From: Bacteroidota bacterium
GTDB taxonomy: Bacteria; Bacteroidota; Bacteroidia; JABDFU01
Direction of reading: 5' to 3'
Length of the DNA stretch: 50,247 nt
NCBI GenBank assembly: GCA_016183775.1
Contig: JACPDY010000126.1
Coordinates: forward strand, 1-50,247
Position 1 is the first letter of the stretch; the number at the start of each line of letters is the position of its first letter. This document shows, piece after piece, positions 43,168 to 50,247 of this stretch. Both the position numbers and the translations under genes were made by a program. The notes under the pieces were generated by a model. The model was not told the origin of the DNA. It ran no database searches and saw only the letters and a list, made by a program, of their open reading frames with translations.

Positions 43168-44445
43168 TTACGCTTTTTGAAGTGTGATTACAGTAATCTC
43201 CGGCCATATCCCTACTCTTCCCGGGAAGCCAATAAAACCAAAGCCACGATTTACATACAGGTATTTATTTTTCTCCTCATACAACCCGGCCCAATTAGGA
43301 TAGCGGTATTGAACAGGACTCCATTTGATGCCCGGAATTTCCACCCCAAACTGCATTCCATGAGTATGGCCCGACAAGGTAAGGTGGATATGTTTGGAAT
43401 GATCAAGTGTTTGAGCTGTCCAATGTGACGGGTCGTGCGACAATAGTATTTTAAATGAATCGTTTGCAACATTACTTAATGCTTTTTCCAAATCACCATA
43501 TTTTGCAAAACCTCCGCTTCCCCAGTTTTCAATTCCCATCAGGGAAATTTTTTGTCCGTCTTTTTCTATATCAAAACTTTTATTCAACATCAGCTTAAAC
43601 CCAAGTTCTTTATGAATTTCCTTAATCTGGTTAAAGTTTTTTTGCTTCATCTCCTCCGATTCCCAGCTGACATAATCACCATAATCGTGGTTGCCGAAAA
43701 TGGAAAACATTCCCATTGGAGCATTCAACTGTTTGAATAAAGGAATCCATGGCTCCATTTCACTGGCAAGGTTATTCACCAAGTCCCCTGTAAAGAAAAG
43801 CAGGTCCGACTTTTGTTTATTTATCAGGTCAATGCCATGCTTTACTGCTGCTTCATCATCAAAACTGCCTGAATGTATATCCGATATTTGCGTAATAGTA
43901 AGTCCGTTAAAAGCTTCCGGCAGATCTTTAAACTTTAACGAAACGTGATGAACTTTATAATTATATTTCCCCTTTGTAATACCATACAAAATTGAAAAAA
44001 ACGGAATACTCGCCAATGCCAATGCCAACTGACTTAAAAACGTTCTTCTGCCTTCAAAATAAGGTGTGTCCGCGAAACTATCAGAAACCATTTTCCCGAC
44101 ACCTACCCCGCCTGCACGCAAGAGCCGACCAATATCTTCTATCAGCAAAAATGTGATCAGTATAAGTTTAGGAATATAAAGCAAAAAAAAGATTGTCATA
44201 ATAAGAACAAATACTCCCCCCCTTGGCCCGGTAAAGCGGTTGAATATAAATAATCCATATGTGGTTAAAAGCATAAAAAACACGTTGACTCCCCAGTAAA
44301 CCCAATTGATCACCTGTTTCGTTCGTTCCGATTGAATATCCGAATACGAAGTCTTTATGCTTCGGAATGCATAAAAATCGATGGCAACTAAAATCAACAT
44401 TACCAGGATTATCCTGAAAATGACTGTCGAAGGGGACGCGTGCAT
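43168..44445 (-). CDS. Membrane-anchored metallophosphoesterase
   Basis: 425 residues. The N-terminal 140 residues contain about four membrane helices. The catalytic calcineurin-like domain follows: DIHSGS (first metal site), TGDLVNN, GNHDYGDY, LSHDPSHW and LSGHTHGMQFG. This order is complete, so the enzyme should be active, with two metals. Substrate unknown; relatives act on phospholipid-like or nucleotide substrates. It is a single gene, convergent with the EnvC-like gene with no spacer at all, so both must share termination signals inside the coding regions. Confidence 0.9.
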   Translation of the reverse strand: MHASPSTVIFRIILVMLILVAIDFYAFRSIKTSYSDIQSERTKQVINWVYWGVNVFFMLLTTYGLFIFNRFTGPRGGVFVLIMTIFFLLYIPKLILITFLLIEDIGRLLRAGGVGVGKMVSDSFADTPYFEGRRTFLSQLALALASIPFFSILYGITKGKYNYKVHHVSLKFKDLPEAFNGLTITQISDIHSGSFDDEAAVKHGIDLINKQKSDLLFFTGDLVNNLASEMEPWIPLFKQLNAPMGMFSIFGNHDYGDYVSWESEEMKQKNFNQIKEIHKELGFKLMLNKSFDIEKDGQKISLMGIENWGSGGFAKYGDLEKALSNVANDSFKILLSHDPSHWTAQTLDHSKHIHLTLSGHTHGMQFGVEIPGIKWSPVQYRYPNWAGLYEEKNKYLYVNRGFGFIGFPGRVGIWPEITVITLQKA

Positions 44446-44640
44446 AATTTAATAGACGTGACTGTTAGTATAATATTTTAATAATTGTTTGTTAAAGGGT
44501 ATTATTCAGACTCAGTATGCAATTTACTGCCTGGAATGAGGTTGTATTCTGTCAAATTAATACGCAAAGGACTAATTCCATATTCTATACTCCATTTATA
44601 TTGACAAAATTCAATTTGCTAAATTTACGGCAAATAGCCC

Positions 44641-47163
44641 ATGATGAAAAAGAAATATTCACCTAATAAAATATATCCTTATAATGAGGTCTTAAAAGAA
44701 TGCCTTACTTATTTTAACGGGGACGAGTTGGCAGCAACCACCTGGATAAATAAATATGCAAGCCGTAATAATAAAGAAGAATTGCTTGAGATAACTCCAG
44801 ATGCAATGCACATGCGTATGGCAGCAGAGTTTGCCCGGATAGAAAAAAAGTTTTTCCGGAAAAAAATTAATAAAAAATTTTTTTCTGTCTACGGCCAAAA
44901 AAGAAAACCGCTAACCAAAGAGCGTATTTTCAAATACTTTGAAGCATTTAAATACATTATCCCGCAAGGCAGTGTTATGGCATCGCTTGGCAACAAAAAT
45001 GTAATTGCTTCCTATTCCAACTGCGTTGTATTACCCAAAATATTTGATTCGTATGGCGGCATATTATATACCGACCAGCAATTAGCTCAATTATTTAAAA
45101 GGCGATGTGGTGTAGGCATAGATATTTCATCACTTCGTCCTGAAGGAAATCCTGTATCTAATGCGGCTCGCACCACCTCGGGCGCTGTTTCATTTATGGA
45201 ACGATACTCTAATACTACACGTGAAGTAGCCCAGAAAGGCCGAAGGGGAGCGTTGATGATCACAATGGATATTGCCTATCCCGATATCGAAAAATTTGTA
45301 ACCGTAAAACAGGATCTTACAAAAATCACCGGTGCCAATATTTCTGTCCGCTTGTCGGATGAGTTTATGCAGGCTGTAGACAAGGATAGTATTTTTACGC
45401 TCCGTTGGCCGGTCGATTCAAAGCAGCCAAAAATAAAAAAGACAGTTAAGGCCCGCGACCTATGGCAAACCATTGTGCGTTGTGCCCATAATACTGCCGA
45501 ACCTGGACTTATTTTTTGGGACAAACAACACAATTATTCCACCTCCTCTATTTATCCGGGGTATGAAAATGTGTCAACTAACCCCTGTTCTGAAATTGCT
45601 ATGCAGGGCGGTGACAGTTGCCGCCTGATCGCGATCAATTTATATAGCTTAATCGAACAGCCTTTCACCCCACAGGCAAAATTTAATTATGAGAAATTTT
45701 ATGAAGTGGTTTATGAAGCCCAGCGGTTGATGGACGACCTTGTCGACCTTGAACTGGAAGCCATTGAACGTATACTGAAAAAAACAGAAAGTGATCCTGA
45801 GCCAACATATATTAAACAAATTGAATTGCAAACCTGGAAACTGCTTTATGAAACAGGCAAAAAAGGTAGAAGGACAGGTCTCGGCTTTACCGCGCTGGGC
45901 GATGCGATAGCCGCACTGGGACACTCATTTGATTCAAAAAAAGTGTTGATAGAAGTCGAGAAGATCATGAAGACCAAATGTGAAGCTGAATTCGAAAGTT
46001 CAATTGACTTAGCTATTGAACGTGGTAAATTTAAAGCCTTTGACCCCAGAATAGAAAGCAAATCCAGATTTGTTCAAATGTTGAAAAAAGAATTGCCTCA
46101 TGTGTACAAACGTCTGCTAAAGTATGGCCGAAGGAATATTTCCATAAGCACTGTAGCGCCCACAGGCAGTTTGAGCATTCTCACCCAAACTTCTTCAGGT
46201 ATTGAACCTGTTTATATGTTATCGTATAAACGACGAAGAAAAATAAACGCAAATGATAAAAACACAAAAGTTGACTTTGTTGACCAGTTGGGTGATGCGT
46301 GGCAGGAATTTACTGTTTATCATCCAAAACTAAAACAATGGATGGAAATAAGCGGGCAAACAGATATTTCCAAAAGCCCCTACCATGGCTCAACGGCATC
46401 TGAAATAGATTGGGTAAGACGCATTGAATTACAAGCTGTGGTACAAAAATATGTTACGCATTCCATCAGTTCTACCATCAACCTGCCTTCAAATGTAAGC
46501 ATCGAACAGGTCGGGGCAATTTATATGGAAGCATGGAAACGCGGATTAAAAGGCATTACTGTTTATCGTGATGGCGCAAGATCAGGAGTTTTGATAGCTG
46601 AAAGCCAAAGAGCCGGCATTGTTGAAACTCCTGCGCGGCCAAAAATATTGGAGTCGGAAGTTGTTCGTTTTACAAACTTTGATGAACAATGGGTAGCTGT
46701 TGTAGGTCTTATGAACGAGAGGCCTTATGAAATATTTACCGGCAAAGAGGATGGTCAGTTCTTTATTCCGGCAACTATTGAAAAAGGTTGGGTAGTAAAA
46801 CATAAATCGGGCTCCGTTTCCAGATATGATTTCAATTATACCGACGAAAACGGTCAGACAAAAACCGTTGAAGGGTTATCACGGGCATTTAACCAGGAGT
46901 ATTGGAATTATGCCAAATTGATCTCGGGCGTATTGCGACACGGAATGCCATTGACGCAGGTAATTGATCTTGTAGAGAATTTAAAACTATACAGCGATAA
47001 TATTAACACCTGGAAAAGCGGGGTAACACGTGCATTAAAACGTTATGTGAAAGATGGTGCAGTGCCTGCTGACCGCCAATGTCCATCATGTGGAGATACT
47101 GATGGATTGATTTATGAAGAAGGGTGCCTGAAGTGTAAAAGCTGCGGGTATAGTTTGTGCTAA
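44641..47163 (+). CDS. nrdJ: Adenosylcobalamin-dependent ribonucleotide reductase (class II)
   Basis: 840 residues, all in one chain as expected for class II. Visible: the ASYSNCVVLP cysteine (reduced disulfide partner), CGVGIDISSLRPEG (substrate-specificity region), NPCSEIAMQGGDSC (radical cysteine, with the second disulfide cysteine in GDSC), VAPTGSLSILT, and the C-terminal zinc/redox tail with CPSCGDTDG and CLKCKSCGYSLC. It lacks an N-terminal ATP cone. It makes dNDPs or dNTPs without oxygen or iron. I found no B12 riboswitch in the 195-base upstream region. It ends at the shared terminator with the next gene. Confidence 0.95.
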   Translation: MMKKKYSPNKIYPYNEVLKECLTYFNGDELAATTWINKYASRNNKEELLEITPDAMHMRMAAEFARIEKKFFRKKINKKFFSVYGQKRKPLTKERIFKYFEAFKYIIPQGSVMASLGNKNVIASYSNCVVLPKIFDSYGGILYTDQQLAQLFKRRCGVGIDISSLRPEGNPVSNAARTTSGAVSFMERYSNTTREVAQKGRRGALMITMDIAYPDIEKFVTVKQDLTKITGANISVRLSDEFMQAVDKDSIFTLRWPVDSKQPKIKKTVKARDLWQTIVRCAHNTAEPGLIFWDKQHNYSTSSIYPGYENVSTNPCSEIAMQGGDSCRLIAINLYSLIEQPFTPQAKFNYEKFYEVVYEAQRLMDDLVDLELEAIERILKKTESDPEPTYIKQIELQTWKLLYETGKKGRRTGLGFTALGDAIAALGHSFDSKKVLIEVEKIMKTKCEAEFESSIDLAIERGKFKAFDPRIESKSRFVQMLKKELPHVYKRLLKYGRRNISISTVAPTGSLSILTQTSSGIEPVYMLSYKRRRKINANDKNTKVDFVDQLGDAWQEFTVYHPKLKQWMEISGQTDISKSPYHGSTASEIDWVRRIELQAVVQKYVTHSISSTINLPSNVSIEQVGAIYMEAWKRGLKGITVYRDGARSGVLIAESQRAGIVETPARPKILESEVVRFTNFDEQWVAVVGLMNERPYEIFTGKEDGQFFIPATIEKGWVVKHKSGSVSRYDFNYTDENGQTKTVEGLSRAFNQEYWNYAKLISGVLRHGMPLTQVIDLVENLKLYSDNINTWKSGVTRALKRYVKDGAVPADRQCPSCGDTDGLIYEEGCLKCKSCGYSLC

Positions 47164-47167
47164 GCAT

Positions 47168-47205
47168 AACTCTGACAGAGTTTAAACCCCTGTCAGAGTT
47201 TTTTT
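47168..47205. terminator. Bidirectional terminator hairpin between nrdJ and the convergent gene
   Basis: Perfect 11-base arms AACTCTGACAG (47168-47178) and CTGTCAGAGTT (47190-47200), loop with an inner GTTTAAAC palindrome, then a run of T to 47205. For nrdJ it is a classical stem plus T-run. The convergent gene's stop codon (47193-47195) lies in the right arm. Confidence 0.8.
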
Positions 47206-48752
47206 AATTTGACCCGAACCTTCTCCCTAATAATTTCCTGTACCGGCCTTTTTTCAATTTTACTTTCCAGCCAGGAAATAATATCAAAATAGATGAACGC
47301 TTTTTTATCGTAAGGACTGGTTACAAGAGGCAATAATTCTCTTTTCAAATTCCTGAATGCCATGATCAGCGCCCTTTCATTGGCGGTTTTATAGGTAAGT
47401 TTTTTCAGAAAACCAAGGATGATCTTCTGAAATTTTCCGAGGTTGCCTCTCTTCAAAAGAAAACGGTAAGTAGATTTGATCTGGTATTCAACCAACTCTC
47501 CATGTCCTAATTCATAGTGGGAAATGAGATTCAATATTCTCGAAAAAGAGTGAATATCCTGCCGAAGATCCACGTCCTTACTATTGATGATCTTATTCAA
47601 CCATATCAGGGCTTTCTTGTAATTATCATTTCCAAAATAAAGGCAGGCGATCTTATAATAAAAAATAATAAGGGAATGTTTATTGAGTCTTAACATAAAT
47701 TTTTCAAGCCCTTCTTCCAGGCCTGATACAAGGGAAATACCTCCTTTAAAATCACCGCGCATATAATACAGGTTGATCGCATTCACGTACGAATATTTAA
47801 AAAGTATCATTCTCACGTGATCGGTTATTTTAACCCTCGGAATGTCAGGGATGGCCTGCAATCGTTTATTCATTTCAGCAAACTCCTGGTGCTTTAAAAG
47901 CTTAAACTGCGCCACCATGAGGTTGTTAATTCCTTTAATATACATCTCCAGCTTGGGACTAATCATTTCGGGGGTTTCATCGAATAGATACACCCATTTT
48001 TTTGCATACTGGTACCCGGTTTTAAAATCCTGGATGAAAAAATAATATCCCACATAAGAAAAATAGAGGTAAAGTTTTTCGTGAAATGAAAGTTCCTTCT
48101 CCTTGTACGCAGGCAAACTGGAATGAAAAAAATTTTGCACAGCATCAAAATCCTTCTTATTCCGTATAAAACCCATGCTGGAATAATAAGAATTCAATTT
48201 AATACTCAGGTTAGAAAAAATATTAATGTTTTTAATGCTTTCCGCCACATGTTCTGTCTCATTTACAATCACGTTAACACGGCTCACATTATTACTTTCA
48301 ATGGTTTGACTCACTACATTTTTCTCCAGTTCCAACAAATCCATCAGCAGAATGGACCGGTCGCTTTCGACAGCAACTTTTTTTGCCTTGTCGATCATTT
48401 TTACACACTGCTTGTACAGACATTTGTTAAAAAGCAACTGGGCATAATCGATCATATCGCGGATCTGCATATCGATCACATTGTTCGAATTAGACAATTT
48501 GAGTACCCGTAGTATCTGCTGGTATAGGTGGGCCTTCATGTTCGAAAGCTGTCCCGGCTTGAGCGCTTTTTCCCTGCTCATTATTTGTATTTCATCATAT
48601 ACTTTTTGTTTGTCAAGCAGGTTGAAAAGAAGCAGGTGTTTTTTTTCTTCACTACTATTTATACGGGCAACATACAGCTTAAAAGAGCGTTTCTCACTCT
48701 TGGAAAGTGATTTAATGAGCTGAAACAGGTAGTCGGAACTCGGTTTGGACAT
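47193..48752 (-). CDS. Helical-repeat protein, 519 residues, unknown function
   Basis: An all-helical, Lys/Leu-rich cytoplasmic protein without signal peptide. It begins LFQLIKSLSKSEKRSFKLYV and continues with antiparallel helix pairs resembling degenerate TPR units (for example YKQCVKMIDKAKKVA, YFGNDNYKKALIWLNKIINS). Proteins of this length and start are common in Bacteroidota but carry no assigned role that I know. The last codons are read through the shared terminator hairpin (stop TGA in its stem), so its C-terminal residues KKL come from element sequence. It is a single gene with about 155 bases upstream to leuA. Confidence 0.8.
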   Translation of the reverse strand: MSKPSSDYLFQLIKSLSKSEKRSFKLYVARINSSEEKKHLLLFNLLDKQKVYDEIQIMSREKALKPGQLSNMKAHLYQQILRVLKLSNSNNVIDMQIRDMIDYAQLLFNKCLYKQCVKMIDKAKKVAVESDRSILLMDLLELEKNVVSQTIESNNVSRVNVIVNETEHVAESIKNINIFSNLSIKLNSYYSSMGFIRNKKDFDAVQNFFHSSLPAYKEKELSFHEKLYLYFSYVGYYFFIQDFKTGYQYAKKWVYLFDETPEMISPKLEMYIKGINNLMVAQFKLLKHQEFAEMNKRLQAIPDIPRVKITDHVRMILFKYSYVNAINLYYMRGDFKGGISLVSGLEEGLEKFMLRLNKHSLIIFYYKIACLYFGNDNYKKALIWLNKIINSKDVDLRQDIHSFSRILNLISHYELGHGELVEYQIKSTYRFLLKRGNLGKFQKIILGFLKKLTYKTANERALIMAFRNLKRELLPLVTSPYDKKAFIYFDIISWLESKIEKRPVQEIIREKVRVKLKKL

Positions 48753-48837
48753 CGTAATTATAATACATATAACGTCGTAAAATTAAACTTTTTACATAAA
48801 TATAGCCTTTGAACACCGTATAAATGTATTTTTTTAA

Positions 48838-48869
48838 TTTGTCGCAGGCAAGAGGCCGAACTACCTTTA
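48838..48869 (+). promoter_or_regulatory. Candidate Bacteroidota-type promoter for leuA
   Basis: TTTG at 48838-48841, 20-base spacer, TACCTTTA at 48862-48869; one mismatch from the TAnnTTTG consensus. The -7 box ends 38 bases before the leuA ATG. Confidence 0.5.
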
Positions 48870-48907
48870 TTGCTCATTATATCAATACCACCTTTAATCT
48901 TTAAACT

Positions 48908-50074
48908 ATGAGCGACAAAAATAAAGTCCAAATTTTCGATACCACCCTGCGGGATGGAGAACAGGTTCCAGGTTGCCAGCTGAATACTACCGAAAAAATT
49001 GAAGTTGCCAAAGCACTTGAAGAGCTTGGCGTGGATATAATTGAAGCAGGATTTCCCATTTCAAGTCCCGGCGATTTTAAATCGATCGTTGAAATTTCAA
49101 AAGCGGTTACAAGACCCGTTATATGTGCTTTAACACGCGCAAAAAAGGAAGATATCGATTGTGCTGTTGAATCATTGAAATTCGCTAAAAGAAAAAGGAT
49201 CCATACGGGGATTGGAAGTTCTGATATTCATATTGAACATAAATTCCGCTCATCGCGTGCAGAGGTACTGAAGCAAGGAGTTGAAGCAGTACGTTATGCC
49301 AAAAAGTTTGTAGAAGATATAGAGTTTTATGCAGAAGATGCCGGCCGTGCTGATCTGCCATTCCTTGCAAAAATGATTGAAGAGGTAATTGCCGCAGGAG
49401 CAACAGTTGTAAATATTCCTGACACTACCGGATATTGCCTGCCCACCGAATATGGTGCCAAGATCAAGTACCTGGTGGATAATGTAAAAAATATCGACAA
49501 GGCCATCATCTCCGTTCATTGTCATAATGATCTTGGGTTGGCTACCGCCAATTCAATATCCGGGGTGATGAATGGTGCAAGACAAATAGAGTGTACGATC
49601 AATGGAATTGGCGAAAGGGCCGGCAACACTTCGCTTGAAGAAGTGGTGATGATCCTGCAAAGTCATAAAGACCTGCAGTTAACAACCGGAATAAATTCCA
49701 AAAGGATTTATCCAACAAGTAAACTGGTTTCCAGGTTAATGAGAATGAATGTTCAACCAAACAAGGCTATCGTCGGCAAAAATGCGTTCGCACATTCTTC
49801 GGGCATACACCAGGATGGATTTTTAAAACACCGTGATACCTATGAAGTGATCAACCCGGTTGATGTCGGTGTGGATAAATCCATGATCGTGCTAACTGCA
49901 AGAAGCGGAAGAGCCGCACTTAAGCACAGGTTAGAAGCCCTCGGGTATTCTGTTTCCAAAGATGAATTGGCTGAGCTTTATACAAATTTTATTGTAATGG
50001 CCGACGCTGAAAAACAAATTGAGGACAACCATCTACATGTTCTTTTTGAGAAATTTCACGCTAAAGTTAAATGA
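48908..50074 (+). CDS. leuA: 2-isopropylmalate synthase, short form without the regulatory domain
   Basis: 388 residues. The TIM-barrel catalytic domain is complete: [13 protein letters not shown] (metal and substrate), [37 protein letters not shown], and [15 protein letters not shown]. The second part ([22 protein letters not shown]) is the linker region typical for IPMS. The C-terminal leucine-binding domain of about 120 residues is absent. It adds acetyl-CoA to 2-oxoisovalerate for leucine synthesis; citramalate synthase is the main alternative. Its stop is about 40 bases before the IS end, and no other leu gene follows in the window. Confidence 0.88.
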   Translation: MSDKNKVQIFDTTLRDGEQVPGCQLNTTEKIEVAKALEELGVDIIEAGFPISSPGDFKSIVEISKAVTRPVICALTRAKKEDIDCAVESLKFAKRKRIHTGIGSSDIHIEHKFRSSRAEVLKQGVEAVRYAKKFVEDIEFYAEDAGRADLPFLAKMIEEVIAAGATVVNIPDTTGYCLPTEYGAKIKYLVDNVKNIDKAIISVHCHNDLGLATANSISGVMNGARQIECTINGIGERAGNTSLEEVVMILQSHKDLQLTTGINSKRIYPTSKLVSRLMRMNVQPNKAIVGKNAFAHSSGIHQDGFLKHRDTYEVINPVDVGVDKSMIVLTARSGRAALKHRLEALGYSVSKDELAELYTNFIVMADAEKQIEDNHLHVLFEKFHAKVK

Positions 50075-50104
50075 TCACTGGTAAGTGAAAGGCTGCCACA
50101 ACAC

Positions 50105-50247
50105 TAAGAAACTGTTTAAAATTTATTCAATAATATTTTTATAGCTGCAAAATGAATCATTGCCTCACTTGTTTCAAGCAAATATTCAAAATCTTTACTC
50201 AATCTTCGTTGGTTTTCAAACCAAGAAAAAGTTCTTTCAATAATCCA
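50105..50247 (-). mobile_element. End of an IS5-type insertion sequence (continues beyond window)
   Basis: The transposase end at 50116-50247 marks an insertion sequence whose terminus should lie shortly after its stop, around 50105-50115 (AAGAAACTGTTT). The exact inverted repeat and target duplication cannot be set because the other end is outside. Confidence 0.55.
50116..50247 (-). CDS. IS5-family transposase, C-terminal 43 residues (rest outside window)
   Basis: Reading the minus strand from the right edge gives an open frame that begins [20 protein letters not shown] and ends [10 protein letters not shown] with a TAA at 50116-50118. This is the well-known C-terminal block of IS5-type DDE transposases: (W/V)(V/I)ERTF(A/S)W, RRLSKD(Y/F)E and TSEAMI. 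The Glu in IIERTF is the catalytic third acidic residue. It is cut by the window edge, so integrity of the element is unknown. Confidence 0.88.
   Translation of the reverse strand, partial: WIIERTFSWFENQRRLSKDFEYLLETSEAMIHFAAIKILLNKF

Noticed and set aside
44446-44640. Possible cobalamin riboswitch before the B12-dependent ribonucleotide reductase
   Set aside because: The 195-base region is AT-rich and I see no B12-box-like GCCACTG segment or the conserved stems; only weak promoter-like words.

Overview
The window is a piece of a Bacteroidota chromosome, moderately AT-rich by eye and densely packed. Evidence for the phylum: a secreted protein with the type B (gliding-motility-associated, CHU_C-like) C-terminal sorting domain used by the type IX secretion system; a TonB-dependent receptor with an N-terminal carboxypeptidase-like domain followed by a DUF4249 lipoprotein; a DUF4292 lipoprotein; many short lipoproteins; and candidate promoters of the Bacteroidota form (TTTG or TTG, about 20 bases, TAnnTTTG). 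I cannot place it below phylum. I saw no rRNA, tRNA or CRISPR array, and no gap over 300 bases lacks a gene.

Layout. 1-5 kb: end of a ClC channel with CBS domains, a beta-barrel protein, an alpha/beta hydrolase, lpxD, and a secreted protein built of about ten 35-residue repeats. 5-9 kb: a T9SS cargo protein, dCMP deaminase, an S41 peptidase and a small lipoprotein. 9-13.5 kb: superoxide dismutase, a TM2-like protein, a polyprenyl diphosphate synthase, a MORN-type lipoprotein and two unknown exported proteins. 13.5-16.3 kb: dxs, an XRE regulator and a divergent small gene separated by a cluster of dyads. 16.3-22.8 kb: a minus-strand operon of TonB receptor, DUF4249 lipoprotein and a MacAB-like adaptor/permease/ATPase. 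23-29.8 kb: a minus-strand TetR-TolC-adaptor-RND efflux operon. 29.9-33.1 kb: asnS followed by an accessory patch (DUF1016/YhcG nuclease-like gene, small tyrosine-phosphatase-like protein, CxxC protein). 33.2-43.2 kb: rpoN, a PAP2-like membrane protein, a crotonase, then a tightly coupled cell-envelope operon (flippase, dut, sugar nucleotidyltransferase, TPR lipoprotein, DUF4292 LolB-like lipoprotein, EnvC-like protein). 43.2-50.2 kb: a metallophosphoesterase, the B12-dependent ribonucleotide reductase, an unknown helical-repeat protein, a short-form leuA and the end of an IS5-type insertion sequence cut by the window edge.

The most unusual signal is at asnS. Its last 39 bases, stop codon included, are repeated exactly 1,169 bases downstream, and the DUF1016 gene lies between the copies. 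This is what a cassette inserted at a gene 3' end would look like, with no recombinase inside. The DUF1016 gene also carries two near-perfect 27-base palindromes, 108 bases apart, in the same reading phase, with a paired (compensatory) base difference between them. A second theme is a set of long word-like inverted repeats at operon junctions that reach into gene starts and stops.

Functionally most of the window is envelope biogenesis and transport, plus nucleotide metabolism (dCMP deaminase, dUTPase, ribonucleotide reductase) and isoprenoid/quinone precursors (dxs, polyprenyl synthase).
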